From assembly GCA_017437205.1 (NCBI GenBank), contig JAFSBP010000417.1, forward strand, positions 1 through 5,996: a stretch of DNA of 5,996 bases, given 5' to 3'. A program made the position numbers and the translations under genes. Below, piece after piece: positions 1 through 5,870 of this stretch. The first letter of the stretch is position 1. Each line of letters starts with the position of its first letter. Below the pieces are notes generated by a model, which worked only from the letters and a program-made list of their open reading frames with translations, ran no database searches and was not told the DNA's origin. Source of the stretch: Lachnospiraceae bacterium (GTDB lineage Bacteria > Bacillota > Clostridia > Lachnospirales > Lachnospiraceae).

Positions 1-276
1 GTCTGCCTTTGCTTTCTTCGCCGTCTCGACAGTCAAATCAGTATTGACAGCATAATACAGCTTTTCTTTTTCTGCGCTAATCTTTCCGTTATCAGAATGT
101 GCAATCCCCGCCACATGGAACACACTGTCATACCCAGAGAAATCCATCTCCCGCCAAGTTCCGTCAATCATGTCCACAGTATCCACGACATAATCGCCGG
201 GATAATTCTCTTTGATATACTTTTCAAACGATGTTCCGATATAGCTGTTCGCACCGGTGATCAGTATCTTTTTCAT
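1..276 (-). CDS. NAD-dependent epimerase/dehydratase (SDR family), N-terminal part only
   Basis: The first 92 codons of a gene that runs off the left edge. The N-terminus (MKKILITGANSYIG) is a Rossmann nucleotide-binding loop of the extended SDR type, with G8 and G14 present but Ser at position 11 where the middle glycine of TGxxGxxG usually sits. HVAGIAH at residues 54-60 matches the conserved strand after the NAD site (usually HxAA/HLAA), and VNTDLT near 77-82 matches the usual NVxGT region. The catalytic YxxxK lies beyond the window, so the reaction cannot be read. The ATG overlaps the stop of the sugar transferase gene (ATGA, 4 bp) and has only a weak, distant GAAGAGA upstream, so translation is probably coupled. 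Its position after a 4,6-dehydratase and a phosphoglycosyl transferase suggests a nucleotide-sugar 4-ketoreductase or 4-epimerase (for example making UDP-QuiNAc or UDP-FucNAc). That role is inference; SDR membership is well supported. Confidence 0.85.
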   Translation of the reverse strand, partial: MKKILITGANSYIGTSFEKYIKENYPGDYVVDTVDMIDGTWREMDFSGYDSVFHVAGIAHSDNGKISAEKEKLYYAVNTDLTVETAKKAKAD

Positions 277-911
277 TTCGCCACAGTCTCTTCTTTCTTT
301 TCTTTATCCGCCTTCTTCATCTCACCCGTACCCCCTTCGACAACCCCATCGGATTTGAGAACACTGGTGATTGTTCCGAAAAAGCACTTACAGTCAAAGC
401 CGAAGCTCATTTTTTCAACATACTCTCCATCCAGCTTTGCTTTAACAGGAATTTCCAACTCATCTCTTCCGTTAATCTGTGCCCAACCGGTCAAGCCGGG
501 CTTTACATCATTTGCGCCGTATTTGTCGCGCTCAGCGATCAGATCATCTTGATTCCACAGTGCAGGACGAGGTCCGATTACCGACATCTGTCCCATCCAG
601 ATATTGAACAACTGCGGTAGCTCATCTAAACTGCTCTTGCGCAGGAATTTGCCGATCTTAGTAATATACTGCTCGGGATTTTCCAAAAGGTGCGTCGGAC
701 AGTCCTTTGGCGTGCTCATCTTCATACTTCTGAATTTATATAAATTGAAATAGCTTTTATGTATTCCGATGCGATTTTGTTTGAACAGAGCCGGGCCTGG
801 ATCTGTAATCTTGATAATCAGCGCGATCACGCCCATAGGAATCGCAAGTACAATGATGCCCATCGTGGACAGTACCAAATCAATCAATCGCTTAAAAAAT
901 TTATTATACAT
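273..911 (-). CDS. Undecaprenyl-phosphate sugar-1-phosphate transferase (PglC/WcaJ-type phosphoglycosyl transferase)
   Basis: A monotopic phosphoglycosyl transferase. This family moves a sugar-1-phosphate from a UDP-sugar to undecaprenyl phosphate on the inner membrane face and so starts a polysaccharide or glycan repeat unit. The 212-residue product matches the small, PglC-like class (about 200 residues), not the long WcaJ/WbaP class with extra membrane domains. Numbered from the chosen start: a hydrophobic re-entrant helix at about 6-34, DPGPALFKQ at 37-45, FRSM at 60-63, the catalytic Asp-Glu pair D96-E97 in SSLDELPQL, GPRP at 113-116, and PGLTGWAQINGR at 138-149. The last 15 or so residues form a Lys/Glu-rich tail. 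The frame is open to an ATG at 932 that overlaps the upstream stop (TAATG). I prefer the ATG at 911 because GGGAGAG (916-922) sits just upstream and homologues start with a similar MYxKFxKR sequence. Sugar specificity cannot be read; a 6-deoxy-HexNAc is plausible from the neighbours. Confidence 0.93.
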   Translation of the reverse strand: MYNKFFKRLIDLVLSTMGIIVLAIPMGVIALIIKITDPGPALFKQNRIGIHKSYFNLYKFRSMKMSTPKDCPTHLLENPEQYITKIGKFLRKSSLDELPQLFNIWMGQMSVIGPRPALWNQDDLIAERDKYGANDVKPGLTGWAQINGRDELEIPVKAKLDGEYVEKMSFGFDCKCFFGTITSVLKSDGVVEGGTGEMKKADKEKKEETVAK

Positions 912-915
912 GGTT

Positions 916-922
916 CTCTCCC
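916..922 (-). promoter_or_regulatory. Ribosome binding site selecting the sugar transferase start
   Basis: On the minus strand GGGAGAG lies 4 bases before the ATG at 911. The alternative ATG at 932 has only a weak GAAGAT before it. The site lies inside the 7-codon extension that the longer reading would add, which favours the shorter protein. Confidence 0.6.
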
Positions 923-931
923 ATTCTGCCA

Positions 932-1450
932 TTAATCTTCAAAAACCGTTCCGCAGGATACCTTCGTTTTCGCAGGCACCGTCTTATATCCGGGAATCGT
1001 CGCATTGCAGTCCACATGAACGCCTTCCTCACAAATGCTCTCATGATTGACCACCGCGCCTGCTGAGATTAGACAACCACGCTCTATAGCACACCGCGTA
1101 TGAACGACAGCAAACGGCTCTACCACTGTCCCCTCTGCGATAGTCGCCGATGGAGCAACATACGCTTTCGGCGAGATCAGTGATGCAATATGCAGATTAG
1201 TGCTATCTTTAATTTGATTTAACAAATTAATTCTAACCTCAGGATTGCCGATGGCGACAATTACATCCGTATACAGTGCGGAAAGGGCATATAAATCGCT
1301 TGTTTTTCCGATAATCATTTCACCTGTCGGTGCTTTTTCCTTTTGATCATCCACAAAAGCGATACATTCAAACTGCCCCATATCACAGGCAATTTCATAA
1401 GCCAGAAGAGCATATGTTCCTGCACCGACAATCAATAATGACCGTGCCAT
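932..1450 (-). CDS. PglD/NeuD-family sugar acyltransferase (left-handed beta-helix)
   Basis: A 172-residue acetyl/acyltransferase of the PglD/NeuD type. These cytoplasmic enzymes use acetyl-CoA to acetylate an amino or hydroxyl group of a nucleotide sugar or sialic acid. The N-terminal Rossmann-like substrate domain starts with LLIVGAGTYA (5-14), followed by FVDD (32-35) and VIVAIGNPEVR (63-73). From about residue 90 the hexapeptide repeats begin (ISPKAYVAPSATIAEGTVV), leading to the probable catalytic base H136 in GAVVNHES. The family usually has NHDCxIGD(Y/F)VHxSPGA here; this protein reads NHESICEEGVHVDCNATIPG, so the histidine, H145 and the following turn are kept. At 172 residues it is shorter than typical members (about 195-215) and ends soon after the last coil. 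Its ATG overlaps the stop of capD (TAATG), with AAAGGAG 10 bases upstream inside the capD 3' end. Acceptor sugar is unknown: PglD acts on UDP-4-amino sugars, but no aminotransferase is visible here. Confidence 0.88.
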   Translation of the reverse strand: MARSLLIVGAGTYALLAYEIACDMGQFECIAFVDDQKEKAPTGEMIIGKTSDLYALSALYTDVIVAIGNPEVRINLLNQIKDSTNLHIASLISPKAYVAPSATIAEGTVVEPFAVVHTRCAIERGCLISAGAVVNHESICEEGVHVDCNATIPGYKTVPAKTKVSCGTVFED

Positions 1451-3528
1451 TAGAAAGTAGCTCCTTTATTTTCCTCTACCACTTTCATTTGCTCCTCATA
1501 TGCTTTCCCCTTATACTCAGACCCATGCTCACCCGCCGGATAGTACGTAGGCACCACAGACGCCACTAACCCGCGCATCTCGCTTTCACGTCCGTCATAC
1601 GCCGCTTCCATCAACATCTGCAGCTGATCAAGGAACGCATCTTCGTCAAACGGGATCGGACATCCGATGTGGATCAGGTGATTCGGCGTTGTCCGCATGC
1701 CCTCCTCCGACATCAGCTTTTCTTCATACAGCTTCTCACCCGGGCGAAGTCCGGTGTAGGAGATCGGGATATCCACATCCGGAGTTAAGCCCGATAAGCG
1801 GATCAGATTTCTCGCAAGGGTATCGATTTTTACCGGCGCTCCCATGTCCAGCACGAAGATCTCGCCGCCGTTCGCGTAGGTTCCGGCCTGCAAAACCAGG
1901 GAGGCTGCCTCCGGGATGGTCATAAAGTAGCGGATGATGTCCGGATGGGTGACCGTCACCGGTCCGCCCTTCGCGATCTGCTCCTTAAATCTCGGGATGA
2001 CGGAGCCGTTACTGCCCAGAACATTTCCGAAACGCACTGCCACAAAGTCTGTCTGAGGACGTTCCACACTCGCAGTCATCTCACGCATGCTTCCGTCCGC
2101 ATCTTCCATGTGAACGTGAAGAGGGAGAAGCTCATGAGATCTTCCCTCTCTGATCTTTCGGTCGAAGGACTGAATGATCATCTCACACAGGCGCTTTGAC
2201 GCGCCCATGATATTCGTAGGGTTCACCGCCTTGTCCGTGGAGACCAGCACGAAGCGCTTACAGCCGTTCATCATGGCCGCATACGCGGTCTTATATGTAC
2301 CCACGGCATTATTCTTGATCGCCTCACAGGGGCTGTCCTCCATCAGCGGCACATGCTTGTGCGCTGCGGCGTGGTAAACCACTTCCGGCTTATATTTACT
2401 GAATACCTGGTTGATACGTCTGCTGTCGCGGACAGAGCCGATCAGAACCTCCAGATTCAGTTCGGGATATTTATCCTTCAGCTCCAGGCCGATGGCATGG
2501 GCATTGTTCTCGTAGATGTCGAAGACGATCAGTTGCTTCGGATGATGCTTGGCGATCTGTCGGCAGAGCTCACTTCCGATGGAGCCACCGCCGCCGGTGA
2601 CCAGGATCACCTTGCCCGCGATGAAGTTATAGATCTCCTCCATGTTTACCTGCACAGGCTCACGTCCCAAAAGATCCTCAATCGCCACATCCTTCATCTC
2701 CCGCATGGTGACTTCTCCGTTAAAGAACTGGAACATACCGGGGAGGTTTTTCAGCTCACACTTCGTCTCCTTGCAGATGTCCAGGATGTCCCTGCGCTGT
2801 TCAGCCGTCGCGCTGGGGATAGCGAGGAAGATTTTCTCGATCTTATATTTTTCCACATTTAAGAGGATGGTCTCTCTGCCGCCGACGATCGGGATACCGT
2901 CGATAAAGCGCCCCCATCGGTTCGCATTGTCATCGATGATACAGCAGACGCGGTCATTTACCTCTTTCGCTGCGTGCAGATCTCTAAGGATCATCTGTCC
3001 TGCCGATCCTGCTCCGATGAGCATGACACGGCTCGCCAGAGCGCTCTTCGCCACTCTGTTCCGCTTACTCTTCTCCAACAGGACGAAGCGGTACGCAAAG
3101 CGGACAAACAGCACCAGCGCAAACTGAAGCCCCGCACCGATGAAGTAGTAGGAGATGGGCATGCGCTTAAACAGCGCGGTAATACCCACCGTGTGAACCA
3201 TCGTCGTGATGATCGACGAAGCGATCACGCGCTTCAGCTCGCTGAAGCTGACGAAGCGCCACACGCTCTGGTATAAGTGCATAAACCAGAACACGATCAC
3301 GCTGATGATCAGATAGATCGGCAAAAATTTCAGGCATGCATACAGAAGTTCCTTCGGTATCGCCGTGTACCGGCAGTCAAAGCGAATCCACAGTGCGAAC
3401 AGGTATGACCCGCTCATGGCCACCAAGTCATAGAGCAGTAGGCAGATACCGATGACGTGCCAGTGTTCAACCCCGCCGTATTTTGATTTTATACTAAGAA
3501 AAAGCTTATCCATTGTATCTTTTCTCAT
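1450..3528 (-). CDS. Membrane-anchored nucleotide-sugar 4,6-dehydratase (CapD/PglF/WbpM family)
   Basis: A full-length 692-residue polysaccharide biosynthesis dehydratase. Characterised relatives (PglF, WbpM) convert UDP-GlcNAc to UDP-4-keto-6-deoxy-GlcNAc at the inner membrane face. Four predicted membrane segments lie at about 25-48, 65-83, 101-119 and 126-146. A first Rossmann domain begins at RVMLIGAGSAGQ (167-178). The catalytic SDR domain begins at VILVTGGGGSIGSE (307-320), with AAAHKHVPLME at 387-397. The active-site region STDKAVNPTNIMGASKR (430-446) has D432, K433 and K445, with Met441 where ordinary SDRs have Tyr; this is a hallmark of the family, not damage. RFGNVLGSNGSV (499-510) and LRPGEKLYEEKL (594-605) are also typical. 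Residues about 461-493 appear to be extra between MIIQSFDRK and the strand before RFGNVLGS. The start has GGAGAG 5 bases upstream; rmlD ends 52 bases before it. I see clear family membership; exact product stereochemistry is not readable. Confidence 0.95.
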   Translation of the reverse strand: MRKDTMDKLFLSIKSKYGGVEHWHVIGICLLLYDLVAMSGSYLFALWIRFDCRYTAIPKELLYACLKFLPIYLIISVIVFWFMHLYQSVWRFVSFSELKRVIASSIITTMVHTVGITALFKRMPISYYFIGAGLQFALVLFVRFAYRFVLLEKSKRNRVAKSALASRVMLIGAGSAGQMILRDLHAAKEVNDRVCCIIDDNANRWGRFIDGIPIVGGRETILLNVEKYKIEKIFLAIPSATAEQRRDILDICKETKCELKNLPGMFQFFNGEVTMREMKDVAIEDLLGREPVQVNMEEIYNFIAGKVILVTGGGGSIGSELCRQIAKHHPKQLIVFDIYENNAHAIGLELKDKYPELNLEVLIGSVRDSRRINQVFSKYKPEVVYHAAAHKHVPLMEDSPCEAIKNNAVGTYKTAYAAMMNGCKRFVLVSTDKAVNPTNIMGASKRLCEMIIQSFDRKIREGRSHELLPLHVHMEDADGSMREMTASVERPQTDFVAVRFGNVLGSNGSVIPRFKEQIAKGGPVTVTHPDIIRYFMTIPEAASLVLQAGTYANGGEIFVLDMGAPVKIDTLARNLIRLSGLTPDVDIPISYTGLRPGEKLYEEKLMSEEGMRTTPNHLIHIGCPIPFDEDAFLDQLQMLMEAAYDGRESEMRGLVASVVPTYYPAGEHGSEYKGKAYEEQMKVVEENKGATF

Positions 3529-3533
3529 CTCTT

Positions 3534-3539
3534 CTCTCC
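3534..3539 (-). promoter_or_regulatory. Ribosome binding site of the capD-like gene
   Basis: Minus-strand GGAGAG lies 5 bases before the ATG at 3528 and supports that start over an internal ATG at 3513, which has only an A-rich sequence before it. The 52-base gap to rmlD holds no strong hairpin with a T-tract, so read-through from rmlD is expected. Confidence 0.55.
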
Positions 3540-3580
3540 AGCTTAGTCACATCCCCGTAGTCCATAAAGGTGACCGTCGA

Positions 3581-4489
3581 TTATAGTTCCTTCAGATATC
3601 GCTTTAGTGCGTCCTGCCAGGTGGGCAGTGGCGTAAATCCGGCCTCCACCAGTTTCTTCTTATCCAGTCTGCTGTTAAACGGTCGCGCAGCTTTAGACAG
3701 CCCATACTCCTCGGTCGTCACCGGGACCACCTTTGTAGTGTAGCCTGCCTGCTTAAAAATTTCAATAGTAAAGTCATACCAACTGATGTATCCGCCCTCG
3801 TTGGTCGCATGATAGTAGCCATACTTTTCTGTTTCGATCATATCCACGAGAAGTCTCGCCAAATCAAAGGTATAGGTCGGCGTACCGATCTGATCGCAGA
3901 CCACACGCACGGTGTCGTACTTCTGACCCACATTTAACATCGTCTTGATGAAGTTCTTTCCATTCAGACCGAATACCCACGCGATGCGCACAATGAAGTA
4001 TTTATCTAAGGTCTCCGCAACCGCCAGCTCGCCCTCCAGCTTCGTCTGACCGTATACGTTTAACGGCTGATAATCCTTGCAGTCGGGCTCCCAGGGGGTC
4101 TCTCCCTGCCCGTCGAACACATAGTCCGTGGAGATGTATACCATCTTGCAGTCCAGCTTCTTACAAGCTTGTGCGATATATCTGGTTCCATGCGCGTTTA
4201 TCGCGCGGACTTTCTCCACCTTATCCTCGTCCTCGGCCAGATCCACCGCCGTCCAGGCTGCGCAGTGAACCACCACATCCGGCTTTACACTGCCGATGGT
4301 CTGCTCCACCGAGGCCAAGTCCGTGATGTCCATCGCCACGTAGGGCATGGAACACACAGCGCTTCCATCCAAAGTTCCCGCATACTCCGGCGCGATGTCA
4401 CTTCCCACGCCCTCATAGCCGCGCTTCGCAAGCTCGTTCATCACATCGTGGCCGAGCTGTCCTGCTACTCCGGTTACAAACACCTTCAT
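3581..4489 (-). CDS. rmlD: dTDP-4-dehydrorhamnose reductase
   Basis: The last enzyme of dTDP-L-rhamnose synthesis: it reduces dTDP-4-keto-L-rhamnose with NAD(P)H in the cytoplasm. The 302-residue product is of normal length for RmlD/RfbD. Visible motifs, numbered from the chosen start: the nucleotide-binding loop VTGVAGQLG (5-13), VVHCAAWTAVD (73-83), the catalytic STDYVFDG (120-127) with T121, and Y146xxxK150 in VYGQTKLEGE. DQIGTPTYTFDLARLL (199-214) is a signature specific to RmlD among SDR proteins, and WYDF at 237-240 is also typical. The frame is open to a GTG at 4507, but the sequence between GTG and the ATG at 4489 contains a strong GAGGAGA site 7 bases before the ATG, so 4489 is the likely start. 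It follows rmlB by 66 bases. The partner genes rmlA and rmlC are not in the window. Confidence 0.95.
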   Translation of the reverse strand: MKVFVTGVAGQLGHDVMNELAKRGYEGVGSDIAPEYAGTLDGSAVCSMPYVAMDITDLASVEQTIGSVKPDVVVHCAAWTAVDLAEDEDKVEKVRAINAHGTRYIAQACKKLDCKMVYISTDYVFDGQGETPWEPDCKDYQPLNVYGQTKLEGELAVAETLDKYFIVRIAWVFGLNGKNFIKTMLNVGQKYDTVRVVCDQIGTPTYTFDLARLLVDMIETEKYGYYHATNEGGYISWYDFTIEIFKQAGYTTKVVPVTTEEYGLSKAARPFNSRLDKKKLVEAGFTPLPTWQDALKRYLKEL

Positions 4490-4496
4490 ATATCTA

Positions 4497-4503
4497 TCTC
4501 CTC
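4497..4503 (-). promoter_or_regulatory. Ribosome binding site selecting the rmlD start
   Basis: Minus-strand GAGGAGA, 7 bases before the ATG at 4489. It would be coding sequence if translation began at the GTG at 4507, which has no good site of its own, so it decides in favour of the 302-residue protein. Confidence 0.75.
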
Positions 4504-4555
4504 GCACGAAAATCCTTATTTATAGGGGGTATTTTACCTCTCCCAGGTTTTCTTT

Positions 4556-5581
4556 TCAACGATTTCCGTACATCTTTTCATAATAATTCTGATATTCTCC
4601 AGAGATGATGGTCTCCCACCACTCCTTATTCTCCAGATACCACCGAATGGTCTTCTGGATGCCGTCAGCAAACTTTGTCTCCGGCAGCCACCCAAGCTCT
4701 GTGTGAATCTTCGTCGGATCAATGGCGTAGCGCATATCATGGCCCTTCCGGTCTGCCACATAGGTGATCAGACTCTCCGGCTTATCCAGCGCCTTGCAAA
4801 TGATCTTTACGATATCGATGTTTCTCATCTCATTGTGTCCGCCGATATTATAAACCTCGCCCACGCGGCCCTTGTGAATGATCAGGTCGATGGCCTTACA
4901 GTGGTCCTCCACGTACAGCCAGTCGCGCACATTTAAGCCCTCTCCATACACCGGCAGTGGCTTATCATTCAGCGCGTTCGCGATCATCAGAGGAATCAGC
5001 TTCTCCGGAAAGTGGTAAGGTCCGTAGTTGTTCGAGCAGCGGGAGATAGTCACCGGCAGCCCGTAGGTGCGGTGGTACGCCATCACCAGAAGGTCCGCTC
5101 CTGCCTTCGAGGAGGAGTAAGGGGAACTGGTGTGGATCGGCGTCTCCTCAGTGAAGAACAGATCCGGGCGATCCAGCGGAAGGTCGCCGTAAACCTCATC
5201 GGTAGATACCTGATGGTAACGCTCTATGCCGTACTTTCGGCAGGCGTCCATCAATACCTGTGTACCTAAAATATTCGTCTGCAGGAATACCTCCGGATTC
5301 TCAATGGAGCGGTCCACATGGCTCTCCGCCGCGAAGTTCACCACGATATCAGGATGTTCTTCCTCAAACAGCTGATACACCGCCTCGCGGTCGCAGATAT
5401 CCGCCTTCACGAAGCGGAAGTTCGGATTCTCCATCACCGGTGCCAGCGTGGACAAATTTCCCGCATAGGTCAGCTTATCTAGACAGATAATCCGGTAATC
5501 CGGATATTTCTTTAGCATATGAAACACAAAGTTCGATCCGATAAATCCGGCTCCGCCGGTCACAATAATCGTCTTGCCCAT
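4556..5581 (-). CDS. rmlB: dTDP-glucose 4,6-dehydratase
   Basis: The second step of dTDP-L-rhamnose synthesis: it converts dTDP-glucose to dTDP-4-keto-6-deoxyglucose using tightly bound NAD+. The 341-residue length is normal for RmlB/RfbB. The NAD loop is VTGGAGFIGSNF (7-18). DKLTYAGNL (35-43) is characteristic of RmlB, as is FAAESHVDRSI (83-93). The catalytic T127-D128-E129 in VSTDEVYGDL matches the TDE triplet that separates RmlB dehydratases from other SDR sugar enzymes, and Y155xxxK159 lies in SPYSSSKAGAD. RCSNNYGPYHFPEKLIP (181-197) and NVRDWLYVEDHC (217-228) complete the family pattern. The ATG has GGAGGA 9 bases upstream and a good promoter about 40 bases upstream, making it the first gene of the operon. 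Its product also feeds other dTDP-6-deoxysugars, but the adjacent rmlD points to rhamnose. Confidence 0.97.
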   Translation of the reverse strand: MGKTIIVTGGAGFIGSNFVFHMLKKYPDYRIICLDKLTYAGNLSTLAPVMENPNFRFVKADICDREAVYQLFEEEHPDIVVNFAAESHVDRSIENPEVFLQTNILGTQVLMDACRKYGIERYHQVSTDEVYGDLPLDRPDLFFTEETPIHTSSPYSSSKAGADLLVMAYHRTYGLPVTISRCSNNYGPYHFPEKLIPLMIANALNDKPLPVYGEGLNVRDWLYVEDHCKAIDLIIHKGRVGEVYNIGGHNEMRNIDIVKIICKALDKPESLITYVADRKGHDMRYAIDPTKIHTELGWLPETKFADGIQKTIRWYLENKEWWETIISGEYQNYYEKMYGNR

Positions 5582-5590
5582 AAGCTTAAT

Positions 5591-5596
5591 TCCTCC
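5591..5596 (-). promoter_or_regulatory. Ribosome binding site of rmlB
   Basis: Minus-strand GGAGGA, 9 bases before the rmlB ATG. It is a near-perfect anti-16S match and lies within a short untranslated leader if transcription begins at the proximal promoter. Confidence 0.75.
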
Positions 5597-5617
5597 AACT
5601 ATATTATTTCCATTTTT

Positions 5618-5646
5618 ATTTTATCATAATACGACATTTATTGCAA
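5618..5646 (-). promoter_or_regulatory. Proximal sigma-A-type promoter of the rml/capD operon
   Basis: On the minus strand a -35 box TTGCAA (5646-5641) is separated by 17 bases from a -10 box TAAAAT (5623-5618), with a TG one base before the -10 (extended -10, TGA-TAAAAT). Spacing is optimal and both boxes are close to consensus. Transcription would start near 5611, leaving a leader of roughly 30 bases that contains the rmlB ribosome binding site. Not tested experimentally; AT-rich DNA yields chance matches, but the position is what an operon promoter needs. Confidence 0.65.
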
Positions 5647-5659
5647 TCAGTAATTTCTT

Positions 5660-5686
5660 AAAAAACAAGACTTAGTTATCTGTCTT
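5660..5686 (-). terminator. Weak terminator- or attenuator-like hairpin upstream of the proximal promoter
   Basis: The minus strand reads AAGAC, a 10-base loop, GTCTT, then G and six Ts. Two more pairs (AG/CT) can form inside the loop around ATAA. The stem is short and AT-rich, so it would end transcription poorly, but it sits between the two upstream promoter candidates and rmlB, where it could reduce read-through from them. Confidence 0.3.
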
Positions 5687-5693
5687 TTCAGTC

Positions 5694-5702
5694 ATTATAG
5701 CA
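5694..5702 (-). promoter_or_regulatory. Candidate extended -10 promoter (middle)
   Basis: Minus-strand TGCTATAAT is a perfect extended -10 (TGn plus consensus TATAAT). At the usual distance upstream I see only AGAATA, a poor -35. Extended -10 promoters can work with a weak -35, so it is listed with modest confidence. Transcripts from it would pass through the weak hairpin at 5660-5686. Confidence 0.4.
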
Positions 5703-5823
5703 GTTTATATTGTTTTTATTCTACTATTTTTCTATGTATCCGTACAAAACCAAAAGTTCCAAATCGCCCCCTCAGTTCCCATAAGTTACAATTAGCCGGG
5801 CGTTTTTGTTGTTCGCACACTAC

Positions 5824-5853
5824 ATTATACATGAATAATTTGTTTTGGGTCAA
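5824..5853 (-). promoter_or_regulatory. Distal sigma-A-type promoter with long leader
   Basis: On the minus strand TTGACC (5853-5848, five of six consensus) and TATAAT (5829-5824, perfect) are 18 bases apart. Transcription would start near 5817 and give a leader of about 235 bases before rmlB. The -35 box abuts the hairpin at 5853-5870, so the end of the upstream gene and the start of this transcription unit are packed together. By sequence this is one of the two best promoters in the window. Confidence 0.6.
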
Positions 5854-5870
5854 AAGGAGACTACTCCTCT
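5853..5870 (-). terminator. Weak terminator-like stem-loop after the upstream gene
   Basis: The minus strand can fold AGAGGAG / TAGT loop / CTCCTTT (7 pairs including one G-T). The T-run is short and partly inside the stem, followed by TGACCC, so it is a poor intrinsic terminator. It lies 14 bases past the stop codon at 5885, the right place to end transcription of the right-edge gene. Confidence 0.35.

Larger units (their letters stand above)
5582..5823 (-). other. Long 5' leader region of the operon, AT-rich, no recognised riboswitch
   Basis: The stretch between the distal promoter and rmlB. On the minus strand CGCCC (near 5798-5802) can pair with GGGCG (near 5764-5768), and ACAAAA (5804-5809) with TTTTGT (5744-5749), so a transcript from the distal promoter could fold over about 65 bases. 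I recognise no riboswitch consensus, T-box or JUMPstart/ops element. A 16-codon ORF (5732-5782) lies inside but has no ribosome binding site. Apart from the promoters and hairpin listed separately I see nothing else here. Confidence 0.35.

Noticed and set aside
97..552. Plus-strand ORF of 151 codons, and other long plus-strand ORFs across 769-5490
   Set aside because: They lie antisense to genes with clear motifs, have no family features or convincing ribosome binding sites, and carry the Ser/Pro/Arg/His-rich composition typical of antisense shadows of balanced-GC genes.
2203..2235. Met in place of Tyr in the capD active site as a possible inactivating mutation
   Set aside because: Met at this position with the Asp-Lys pair is characteristic of the PglF/WbpM dehydratases, so it indicates the family and not loss of function.
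3540..3580. GTCAC/GTGAC inverted repeat between rmlD and capD
   Set aside because: Five pairs with a loop of about 19 bases and no T-run; too weak to call a terminator or operator.
4490..4507. GTG start extending rmlD by six residues
   Set aside because: The extension contains the GAGGAGA ribosome binding site for the ATG at 4489, and RmlD proteins normally begin right at the Rossmann strand.
4490..4555. Terminator between rmlB and rmlD
   Set aside because: Only a 4-pair GGTA/TACC stem with a 3-base loop is visible and no T-tract follows, so the genes are most likely cotranscribed.
4534..4761. Minus-strand ORF of 75 codons overlapping the 3' end of rmlB
   Set aside because: It is an out-of-frame reading of the rmlB C-terminus, rich in Arg and Trp, with no domain. 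rmlB is intact in its own frame.
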